From IMG/VR virus record IMGVR_UViG_3300029927_000028, positions 1 to 33,958 of that record: DNA of 33,958 nt, one strand, 5' to 3'. The position numbers and the translations under genes are program-made. Source of the stretch: a virus. Below, in pieces: positions 6,106 to 11,598 of the stretch. The notes beneath the pieces are model-generated. The model was not told the origin of the DNA. It ran no database searches and saw nothing but the letters and a program-made list of their open reading frames with translations. How positions within the stretch are numbered: the first letter of the stretch is position 1; each line of letters begins with the position of its first letter.

Positions 6106-6637
6106 ACTTGGCCGTGACACTCTCAAGCGTAATCCCTTTGCGATAGAGGTAGTTAGGAGCCACGCCAAGTTCGTCAGTGACTTCGCGCATAGACCAGCCT
6201 TGATGAATAAGCTTCTCAGCGCGCAGCAGGTCGGTAGCAGTGACCTTAACGGGAGCGCCGCCTTTTCTATCACCACGCATAGAACGTGCCTTGGCAGTCT
6301 GCCCCTTTTGCTTTTGCTTAAGGAACTCGCAGAACGTCGCACCATTAGCGCCAGGGTACAGGGTATCGCTAGCCACACAGTAAAGGTCTGCGCCCCGTTC
6401 ATCCAACTGTTTGAATACCTCGCCTGTAAGCTTACCAAGGATACGCTCAAAGGCTACGACAAGAATGTTTTTGTCACCTAAACGGCAGGCGTTGATTGCA
6501 TCAAGAATAGTATCAGGCTTTGATCTGAATATGTTGTCCTTCAGCACGCCAGCACCAACAAGCATTTGTTCCTGTTGATCGGCAGATGGGCCATAATTAA
6601 GAACCTGAATAAAACCTATTTTAAATCTTGAATTCAA
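6095..6637 (-). CDS. Serine recombinase-like protein lacking the catalytic serine (180 aa)
   Basis: The start is TTG at 6637, 8 bases after AGGAG; upstream in-frame codons would run into the opposing gene. The length matches gamma-delta type resolvases. The fold signature is intact: KIGFIQV at the first strand, D20 and Q22, GDKNILVVAFERILGK at the central strand, and a C-terminal helix-turn-helix (SMREVTDELGVAPNYLYRKG, 149-168). The active site is not: aligned to YARVSTSQQSLDIQ, the conserved arginine is Q11 and the nucleophilic serine is L13, and the DRLGR motif reads ERILG. It is therefore probably a DNA-binding regulator or architectural protein rather than a recombinase. It is the only minus-strand gene within the plus-strand block. 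Confidence 0.75.
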   Translation of the reverse strand: MNSRFKIGFIQVLNYGPSADQQEQMLVGAGVLKDNIFRSKPDTILDAINACRLGDKNILVVAFERILGKLTGEVFKQLDERGADLYCVASDTLYPGANGATFCEFLKQKQKGQTAKARSMRGDRKGGAPVKVTATDLLRAEKLIHQGWSMREVTDELGVAPNYLYRKGITLESVTAKYDN

Positions 6638-6638
6638 C

Positions 6639-6666
6639 TTGACAACTCCTACATATCTAGTACAGT
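6639..6666 (+). promoter_or_regulatory. Rightward promoter next to the recombinase-like gene
   Basis: TTGACA (6639-6644) and TACAGT (6661-6666) with a 16-base spacer point to the gene at 6714. It begins right at the start codon of the opposing gene. Confidence 0.5.
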
Positions 6667-6686
6667 AAATGTAATTGGTAACAAGA

Positions 6687-6714
6687 ATTGTATCATAAAG
6701 GAAAGATAAAGCAA
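6687..6714 (-). promoter_or_regulatory. Leftward promoter for the recombinase-like gene
   Basis: On the minus strand TTGCTT (6709-6714) and TACAAT (6687-6692) have a 16-base spacer. It faces the rightward promoter at 6639-6666, so the two start points fall within about 10 bases of each other and the promoters should exclude each other. Confidence 0.5.
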
Positions 6715-6965
6715 TGGGCATCCTTACACTCAAGTTAGACAATGTTGCGGGGCCTTCTATACGAGAGGGCTGTGACGAGCTTTGCCGTGTTGCAACCCTG
6801 CTGGGGGTGAATACTGAATTAAATATTAACGGCATAACGACCACTGCGTATCCTGGAACAACAGGAAATGATTTGTTCGCTGGTTATAGCCATGCGGTTA
6901 AAGTTAAGTCCACTTGGGCAATGGCCCGTCCGGCCAACAAACGCCCCCTGGAGACTGAGCAATGA
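6714..6965 (+). CDS. Hypothetical 83-aa protein ending in ANKRP motif
   Basis: The ATG follows AAAGGAAAGATAAAGCA. The protein begins MGILTLKLDNVAGPSIREGC. Its tail, PANKRPLETEQ, shares the ANK(R/P)P motif of repeat family 2. The stop overlaps the next ATG. It is opposed to the recombinase-like gene and could be its regulatory partner, but there is no recognised domain. Confidence 0.65.
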   Translation: MGILTLKLDNVAGPSIREGCDELCRVATLLGVNTELNINGITTTAYPGTTGNDLFAGYSHAVKVKSTWAMARPANKRPLETEQ

Positions 6966-7378
6966 ATAAAGCGGATCGCATAAAGCAGGTGAACACCTTC
7001 ATACGTGTCATGGCCGATAATGGTCGCCGGTTTTTCTACAGCAAAAAGTTTGATCGCTACGGTCATTTTTTCCTTGGGTTTGATGGCCATCTTAGATGGC
7101 GTGATGAATATACCAATAAGGCAATTTATCTAACAGGCATGAACAATTGGCATAAGGGTTTCACCAACGGCGGAACGCTTCAAAGTATTGTCAAAATGTT
7201 CACCGACTACATTCGAAAGGGTAAGCCGGTGAATTTAAATTATTTCAGAAACTTTAAAGACTGGCGCGGTGATGTTTGGGGTTATGGCGAAGCTATGACG
7301 CCCGTTACTGAGGCCGCACAAGCCGCCTTTGGAAATCCTGCCAACTCACCCCTATCACCTGTCGAGGGAGAGACGTGA
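6962..7378 (+). CDS. Conserved hypothetical phage protein (138 aa)
   Basis: The N-terminus (MNKADRIKQVNTFIRVMADN, then GRRFFYSKK) and the pattern FTNGGTLQSIVKMFTDYI around residues 68-85 resemble a phage family I have seen as hypothetical proteins in early regions. Its biochemical role is unknown. Overlaps of 4 bases upstream (ATGA) and one base downstream (TGATG) tie it to its neighbours. Confidence 0.7.
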   Translation: MNKADRIKQVNTFIRVMADNGRRFFYSKKFDRYGHFFLGFDGHLRWRDEYTNKAIYLTGMNNWHKGFTNGGTLQSIVKMFTDYIRKGKPVNLNYFRNFKDWRGDVWGYGEAMTPVTEAAQAAFGNPANSPLSPVEGET

Positions 7379-7533
7379 TGGAAATCATAGCCATCACAAT
7401 AGCAATATATCTTCTTGTGGGGTTTTGGTTGGTTCGCAAGACAGAGAGCCGAGGCAAGCGTGCTGATGCAAGTTTCGTTTTGCTTTGGGGTGTCCATTTC
7501 ATTGACGAGTATTTTTTAAGGCCGAGAAAGTAA
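7378..7533 (+). CDS. 51-aa single-span membrane protein
   Basis: The ATG at 7378 overlaps the previous TGA. The protein has a hydrophobic helix at residues 2-19 (EIIAITIAIYLLVGFWLV), a basic loop (RKTESRGKRA) and a second weaker hydrophobic stretch. It resembles small phage inner-membrane proteins; no family is recognised. A 12-base gap follows. Confidence 0.6.
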   Translation: MEIIAITIAIYLLVGFWLVRKTESRGKRADASFVLLWGVHFIDEYFLRPRK

Positions 7534-7545
7534 CGGATAAATAAC

Positions 7546-7773
7546 ATGACGTACGTAATCAAACATAAGCCGACTGGCCTATTTTTAGGATCGGATGAAG
7601 ATCACATTATCAGTGATGACGCTATGCAGTTCGAGCAAGAAGGTGATGCGAAAGAGCATATTTCTTTGCTTATCCAACATGGAGATTTTGAGGTTACTAA
7701 CAACGATCCAGCACGAAAAAGCCACATCAAACTAGTTGCCAACAAACCCCCAAATGATGGGAGCATCAAATGA
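7546..7773 (+). CDS. Hypothetical 75-aa protein ending in ANKPP motif
   Basis: It begins MTYVIKHKPTGLFLGSDEDH, a compact beta-rich start, and ends LVANKPPNDGSIK with the repeat-family-2 tail. The stop overlaps the next ATG. No domain is recognised. Confidence 0.65.
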   Translation: MTYVIKHKPTGLFLGSDEDHIISDDAMQFEQEGDAKEHISLLIQHGDFEVTNNDPARKSHIKLVANKPPNDGSIK

Positions 7774-8108
7774 TTAGCGAAAAAATGAAACTTGCCGCCG
7801 AGGATGAAGCCGCAAAGGAATTCGTTTCCCCCATAGCCGCGCCGATGCTGCGCGCTGGTATTGATGCGGCTTGGGATACGCTTGACCCTGAGGACGTTAA
7901 GACATGGCCTAAGAGCGAATACGCGCCTAGTGGTAATCCGTGGCTTATTTTGGTTGATGGTGGCTTTCATCCAATACTGGCAATGTTCACCGGCGACGAT
8001 GGTTTTAGAAACGTGATTATGTGCAGTCACGCTTACTATGCCGATCCTGCTAATTTTTTCCCTAGTTTTGACAACAAACGCCCGAAGGATACAGACAATG
8101 GAAGCTAG
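7770..8108 (+). CDS. Hypothetical 112-aa protein ending in DNKRP motif
   Basis: It begins MISEKMKLAAEDEAAKEF with a helical region, followed by a tryptophan-rich middle (NPWLILVDGGFHPILAMFTG). The tail FDNKRPKDTDNGS carries the family 2 motif. It overlaps the next gene by 11 bases. Function unknown. Confidence 0.65.
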   Translation: MISEKMKLAAEDEAAKEFVSPIAAPMLRAGIDAAWDTLDPEDVKTWPKSEYAPSGNPWLILVDGGFHPILAMFTGDDGFRNVIMCSHAYYADPANFFPSFDNKRPKDTDNGS

Positions 8109-8292
8109 GGATAAATTGACAGGACCGGAAAGCGAATACATTGAGCAGTGTTGTCACGAGTTATTTGACTCTCTGACTGAATGTTTTGGGGTGAGCTTTG
8201 ATGGTGGTTATCGAGACAAGACTGGCAATGCGCTCTACAACGCAATCGCCGAGTTCTATTTAGCCAACAAACCCCCAAAAGATGAGAGCTAG
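8098..8292 (+). CDS. Hypothetical 64-aa protein ending in ANKPP motif
   Basis: The start is ATG 8098 after AAGGATACAGACA; the longer frame from 8038 is a shadow of the previous gene. The protein begins MEARDKLTGPESEYIEQCCH and is mostly helical; the tail LANKPPKDES is nearly the same as that of the 7546 gene. Function unknown. Confidence 0.65.
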   Translation: MEARDKLTGPESEYIEQCCHELFDSLTECFGVSFDGGYRDKTGNALYNAIAEFYLANKPPKDES

Positions 8293-8293
8293 A

Positions 8294-8626
8294 ATGAATA
8301 AGTACGGCGCAAAGCCTATAACCATTGACGGCATTAGGTTTGCAAGTAGAGGCGAGGGCCGCAGGTATCGGGAGCTAAAGCTATTAGAGCGTGGCGGAGT
8401 TATTAGTAACCTGGAGCTACAGCCATCATTTAAGCTCTATTGTGGCGATGTCCCGGTTAAATACGAAAGTGGCAGACAAGCTGTATATAAAGCTGATTTC
8501 AAATACATGGATAAGGAAAGGGGAGAGATTATAGAAGACTTCAAGGGAATGGATACCTCAACATCAAAGCTAAAGCGCGCACTGGTAAAGGCGCACTACG
8601 GGGTAACTGTTCACATTGTGAAATAA
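8294..8626 (+). CDS. DUF1064 family, PD-(D/E)XK nuclease-like protein (110 aa)
   Basis: The start at ATG 8294 gives the family-typical N-terminus MNKYGAKPITIDGIRFASRG. The DUF1064 pattern is complete: ASRGEGRRYRELKLLERGG, LELQPSFKL, YKADFKYMDKERGEIIEDFKG. E (in RGEGRR), D (in ADF) and ExxD-K fit the active site of PD-(D/E)XK nucleases. Such phage proteins probably cut branched or damaged DNA, which would fit the ERF recombination system, but this has not been shown here. Confidence 0.8.
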   Translation: MNKYGAKPITIDGIRFASRGEGRRYRELKLLERGGVISNLELQPSFKLYCGDVPVKYESGRQAVYKADFKYMDKERGEIIEDFKGMDTSTSKLKRALVKAHYGVTVHIVK

Positions 8627-8664
8627 ATTAACCAGATTTAAGTTAACTAGAGAGAGGCGAGACG

Positions 8665-8967
8665 ATGAGAGACTTTTTAATTAAACTGCTGGGCGGATAT
8701 ACAAAAGACGGCGAGTTTGACCGCACACTTAAGGCTGTACAGCACGCACAAACCGAACGAGACAAGGAATGGGGCGCTAAGACTGCCAAGCGTGAAAAGG
8801 AAGTCACCGCTTGTTTACTCGCACGAATTGAGAAGACAACAGGTATATTCCTTAGGCTGGCAAAGTGGAACCACAAACGCCAATACAGGTCTTCACATAT
8901 TCACACTGAAGCCGCTCTATCAAAAGCTGAAGGTCTGGATCTTGAGGGCAGTATTGCAAGGAGTTAG
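8665..8967 (+). CDS. Hypothetical 100-aa helical protein
   Basis: The ATG follows GAGAGGCGAGACG. The product (MRDFLIKLLGGYTKDGEFDR at its start) is charged and helical with a coiled-coil-like stretch at about 20-55, then a basic segment LRLAKWNHKRQYRS. It resembles small phage proteins of unknown function. An 8-base gap separates it from the HNH gene. Confidence 0.6.
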   Translation: MRDFLIKLLGGYTKDGEFDRTLKAVQHAQTERDKEWGAKTAKREKEVTACLLARIEKTTGIFLRLAKWNHKRQYRSSHIHTEAALSKAEGLDLEGSIARS

Positions 8968-8974
8968 AAAGACT

Positions 8975-9295
8975 ATGCGGCCAAAAGCTCCCAAACACAA
9001 ACGCATTAAGCCTAAAGGGGCAGCAGACCCCAACAAGGTAGAGCAGGCACACATTGACCGGGTTTTGTCTTATGGATGCCTAGTGTGCGGTAGGGAGGCT
9101 GTTCCACACCATATTATGCATATGAAGGGTAAAGCTAGAAGGAGGGATCACAGGTTTGTGGTTCCTCTTTGTCATATTGAACACCATATGGGTCGTTACG
9201 GCGTGCATTTACTCGGAGGTGAAGAGGCCTTCAGGAAGATGTATGATATTGATTTGGTGGCGTGGGCTGTGAATGCCTGGGAGGAATCTAATTAG
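8975..9295 (+). CDS. Ref/DUF968-like HNH nuclease (106 aa)
   Basis: The start at ATG 8975 follows AAGGAG; the longer frame from 8717 overlaps the previous gene. The core CLVCGREAVPHHIMHMKGKA followed by RDHRFVVPLCHIEHHMGRYG has the CxxC, HH and LC-x2-EHH features of Ref/DUF968 phage nucleases. Ref of P1 is a RecA-dependent HNH nuclease. A recombination or repair role alongside ERF is likely. It ends in CTAATTAG, sharing that palindrome with the end of the opposing gene. Confidence 0.75.
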   Translation: MRPKAPKHKRIKPKGAADPNKVEQAHIDRVLSYGCLVCGREAVPHHIMHMKGKARRRDHRFVVPLCHIEHHMGRYGVHLLGGEEAFRKMYDIDLVAWAVNAWEESN

Positions 9296-9539
9296 CTTCT
9301 TCAATCGCCCTATTGTGCCGAGCCTGTTCTTTTCTGGTAAGCAGGGCGTTTCTCTTTGTTACTCTTGTGTTGATTTCACCTCGTATGGCGTGGATTATAA
9401 CACCAATCAACCCTATGCATAATGAAATTATTAACCCGTATGCTGCGGCGTTTTCGTTAAGGTCTGCAAGTAGAGCCGAAAATAAGCTACCCGTCATCCC
9501 GATCCCGATTAATACGCTCTCTAGCTTCAGCCCTATCAC
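9288..9539 (-). CDS. Two-span membrane protein, holin candidate (83 aa)
   Basis: The start is GTG at 9539 after AAGGAG with 7-base spacing. There are two hydrophobic spans at about 7-25 and 33-51, separated by a short acidic loop (LADLNENAAAYG), then a highly basic tail (RVTKRNALLTRKEQARHNRA). This two-helix plus charged tail design is typical of class II holins. It is the last gene of the late operon and overlaps the membrane gene upstream. Confidence 0.6.
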   Translation of the reverse strand: MIGLKLESVLIGIGMTGSLFSALLADLNENAAAYGLIISLCIGLIGVIIHAIRGEINTRVTKRNALLTRKEQARHNRAIEEAN

Positions 9540-9675
9540 GTCGCCACTCCTTGACTAGGCCTTTTATGCCGTATTGAATTAAAGATAGGACGCAGCCCGC
9601 CAAAATTACCGCCACCACATACAAAGGATACAAACCCCCGTATGTTCCTACTAGCATCACCTCTTGACCATCCAC
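9487..9675 (-). CDS. 62-aa single-span membrane protein with charged tail
   Basis: The ATG at 9675 follows GGGAG by 9 bases. It has one membrane span at about 17-37 (LYPLYVVAVILAGCVLSLIQ) and a very charged tail (EWRRDRAEARERINRDRDDG). It overlaps the last 140 bases of the 226-residue gene in another frame and the next gene by 53 bases. It could be a lysis-timing or antiholin-like protein; there is no family match. Confidence 0.6.
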   Translation of the reverse strand: MDGQEVMLVGTYGGLYPLYVVAVILAGCVLSLIQYGIKGLVKEWRRDRAEARERINRDRDDG

Positions 9676-10216
9676 TGCAAGCTCCCAATAAGACGAGTAT
9701 TTGTAGTATATTTAAAAACAATATCGATTGCTCATAGTTGGAATATATACTGTTAGTTGCACTAAGTATATTAAAACTAAACACTTCAATAGTATCTACT
9801 TTTGTAATTCTAGCTAAAAGGGAAACTATAGTGGCTAGGTTGACAGAGATAAACGCCGCCATAAGGAACGCTATGGACGTTCTACCCTTCTGTGAATACT
9901 TGCGAACCATCTTAAATGTGGCTAATTCCAAGAATGCAAGGAACGAATATATATAGGCGAATGTCATCTGCCAGAGGTTATACCCCTCCTTTAAACCGTA
10001 TTCGCTGTATAGAGAATCGCCGTATTCTTGTCCCATGAAGTAACCGTATACATGGGCTGCACCCATATTAAACGCGCTGAACCCTGCAATGATAATCATG
10101 GTCATGTGCCATGTATTAGGCTTTTGGAGCGTTGGGCCGGGCAACCCAGCCATGCCGACACAGCACAGCACCAGTAAAGCGTGAGGTGCATATTGTGCTA
10201 TGTCGAATAAGGTCAT
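9536..10216 (-). CDS. Polytopic membrane protein (226 aa)
   Basis: About five hydrophobic spans (roughly 12-28, 38-58, 82-104, 114-136, 162-184) are joined by short loops. The ATG overlaps the stop of a 26-residue ORF. The last 46 residues (starting at GWSRGDASRN) are polar and overlap the 62-residue gene in another frame, so the true C-terminus may be short or altered. It lies in the membrane/lysis block, is more AT-rich than its neighbours, and could be an accessory gene such as an exclusion factor. That role is only a guess. Confidence 0.65.
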   Translation of the reverse strand: MTLFDIAQYAPHALLVLCCVGMAGLPGPTLQKPNTWHMTMIIIAGFSAFNMGAAHVYGYFMGQEYGDSLYSEYGLKEGYNLWQMTFAYIYSFLAFLELATFKMVRKYSQKGRTSIAFLMAAFISVNLATIVSLLARITKVDTIEVFSFNILSATNSIYSNYEQSILFLNILQILVLLGACSGWSRGDASRNIRGFVSFVCGGGNFGGLRPIFNSIRHKRPSQGVAT

Positions 10217-10293
10217 TTTTTCACAGTCTTCTTTTTTGTTGGTTTCTTCGGGGGCTTTCGAACTGTGCCGCCCCTTTTTCCGTCGCTAGACAC
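10213..10293 (-). CDS. 26-aa very basic peptide
   Basis: A GTG at 10293, just after the stop of the acidic peptide gene, opens a frame whose TGA overlaps the ATG at 10216. The product is lysine-rich (GGTVRKPPKKPTKKKTVKK at the end). The overlap and the strong composition support translation, but at this size chance cannot be excluded. Confidence 0.4.
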   Translation of the reverse strand: MSSDGKRGGTVRKPPKKPTKKKTVKK

Positions 10294-10294
10294 G

Positions 10295-10390
10295 TTAGTC
10301 ACCGTCCGGATCTGGGTCAATTGGTGGCCCTGGTGCTGTGCCGCCGTCTTCCAGATCGTCCTCAGGGTCGCTCATTGTAATGTCAAGCAT
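10295..10390 (-). CDS. 31-aa very acidic peptide
   Basis: The ATG at 10390 follows AAAGGAG with ideal spacing. The product (MLDITMSDPEDDLEDGGTAP at its start) is rich in D, P and G and strongly acidic, with no hydrophobic segment. It is immediately followed by the basic 26-residue frame. No family is recognised. Confidence 0.5.
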   Translation of the reverse strand: MLDITMSDPEDDLEDGGTAPGPPIDPDPDGD

Positions 10391-10429
10391 AACTTACTCC
10401 TTTGTTATAGTAAATACTCGGAACAAAAA

Positions 10430-10819
10430 CTACTTCTTCTCTAAACTTTCGCGGTAGAGAGCTTGCCAACGTTTAAGCATTGGGTCGGCTTGGTCAATAT
10501 ATTTCTGTATTGCTGCCATCCATGCCGCTAGCTCTAGATAGTATGTGTATTCGATTGCTACGTGATTCAAGGGTGCTCTTTCGCCAGATTCTACCTTTTC
10601 AATGATCGAATGAATATTTGCCTGCGTTATAATCTCAAACTCTGCAAACTCTCGCGGCGTTACTTCATCTGGTAGATTGCCAGGATTAGGAACCGTTTGA
10701 ACTATTTTCGTCTGGGTTACAATTCGCTCTACAGGTGGCAGCTTGGATTTCCCGCACCCGCTTACGAGTAGCACGGTTGATAATACGAGCAAGAAGCTCA
10801 GGTTTCTTATTTGCAACAT
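10430..10819 (-). CDS. Rz1: o-spanin-type lipoprotein (Rz1-like, 129 aa)
   Basis: The signal peptide ends in a lipobox (LLVSGC, lipidated Cys about 22) and is followed by a proline-containing linker (KLPPVERIV). It starts inside the 3' end of the Rz-like gene in another frame, overlapping it by 134 bases, which is the hallmark of spanin pairs. It is longer than classical Rz1 and has a helical C-terminal region. It should sit in the outer membrane and bridge to Rz to disrupt the outer membrane at lysis. Confidence 0.75.
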   Translation of the reverse strand: MLQIRNLSFLLVLSTVLLVSGCGKSKLPPVERIVTQTKIVQTVPNPGNLPDEVTPREFAEFEIITQANIHSIIEKVESGERAPLNHVAIEYTYYLELAAWMAAIQKYIDQADPMLKRWQALYRESLEKK

Positions 10820-11168
10820 TCGCCCACCTCTTCCGATAACTGTTCAGCTTGTTCTGAAGGTCTGCAAGTTCTTTCCTGTCTTGCGCCCGTTCTACGTCCT
10901 GCTGTATCTTAAGCTTGTAGTCTTCTAACCTATCTAGCCTCAATTGATCTAGTGACGCGTTGGTGGCCTTTAAAACGCCTTCAACTGTTCGCGTGTTTTG
11001 CTCTGCGCGTTCGATCTTCTTAGCGCTATCAACCAACAAAGCATCATACGCCTTATCGGTCATATAGTACATGCCCCAACCAATAGCCGCAACTGCACCG
11101 ATCACAAACATAATGCCGGTTTTACTCGAACCGAACATTGACGTTATGAATGAAAGGGCGGCCATCAT
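10686..11168 (-). CDS. Rz: i-spanin (Rz-like, 160 aa)
   Basis: There is an N-terminal membrane span at about 18-37 (GIMFVIGAVAAIGWGMYYM) followed by a long coiled-coil-like helical region (residues about 45-130) rich in charged residues. This is the standard Rz plan: anchored in the inner membrane with a periplasmic helix. The start codon overlaps the upstream stop as TAATG. The Rz1-like lipoprotein gene is nested in its 3' end. Confidence 0.8.
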   Translation of the reverse strand: MMAALSFITSMFGSSKTGIMFVIGAVAAIGWGMYYMTDKAYDALLVDSAKKIERAEQNTRTVEGVLKATNASLDQLRLDRLEDYKLKIQQDVERAQDRKELADLQNKLNSYRKRWANVANKKPELLARIINRATRKRVREIQAATCRANCNPDENSSNGS

Positions 11169-11353
11169 TATTTATCACCTTTGTTCGTCGTGTGAGAATA
11201 GGCCATAGCGTGCAATAACATTGTTGGGAGCGTTGTAGTCAGGATTGGCGCTGCCTTTTCGCCCATAATGTATATAGCGAGTATCATTAAAGCAGTCACC
11301 ACGCCGTACAACACAACGGCAAACCGCCGAGAGTTTTTATACTTATCGTCCAT
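11168..11353 (-). CDS. Two-span membrane protein, second holin candidate (61 aa)
   Basis: The start at ATG 11353 overlaps the upstream TAA; a longer frame from 11401 lies inside the neighbour. There are two hydrophobic spans, about 9-28 (RFAVVLYGVVTALMILAIYI) and 34-51, with charged ends, as in small class II holins. It lies directly upstream of the spanin pair. Either this or the gene at 9288 may be the holin. Confidence 0.6.
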   Translation of the reverse strand: MDDKYKNSRRFAVVLYGVVTALMILAIYIMGEKAAPILTTTLPTMLLHAMAYSHTTNKGDK

Positions 11354-11598
11354 TAGAATGCTAATTGCAGCAGGTAAGCGCCAACGCCAGGGAGTATCCA
11401 TTGCGGTAACATTTTAGGCCTGAACGGATAAGCTACCATTTCAAGGTTTTTCTTGATGGTCTTGATAGAGCCTTTAACCTTATGTTTCGCCTCGCCTACC
11501 TCTTTGAACCAGAAGAACAACGCAATGGCTACTGGAGAGAATATAAAGCTTAAGCCAAGCCCTATGATGATGTGGAATATTGTGCCTATTATAATCAT
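11353..11598 (-). CDS. Small membrane protein (81 aa)
   Basis: The ATG overlaps the stop of the ejection protein gene. There is a strongly hydrophobic N-terminal segment (residues 2-30, IIIGTIFHIIIGLGLSFIFS onward), then a basic stretch EAKHKVKGSIKTIKKN and a shorter hydrophobic end. No family is recognised; it belongs to the lysis/membrane block. Confidence 0.6.
   Translation of the reverse strand: MIIIGTIFHIIIGLGLSFIFSPVAIALFFWFKEVGEAKHKVKGSIKTIKKNLEMVAYPFRPKMLPQWILPGVGAYLLQLAF

Larger units (their letters stand above)
6933..8276 (+). repeat. Repeat family 2: four copies 28-32 bases before start codons
   Basis: A 14-15 base sequence, GCCAACAAAC(G/C)CCC, occurs at 6933-6947, 7738-7751, 8070-8083 (GACAAC variant) and 8263-8276. 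Each sits at the 3' end of a gene, encoding ANK(R/P)P or DNKRP, and begins 29, 32, 28 and 31 bases before the next ATG (6962, 7770, 8098, 8294). The fixed spacing suggests either a cassette boundary or a translation-enhancing element, in addition to a shared C-terminal peptide. Confidence 0.75.

Noticed and set aside
6026-6481. Long plus-strand frame across the recombinase-like gene
   Set aside because: After the family 1 repeat it is the antisense of a clearly recognisable protein; it has no features of its own.
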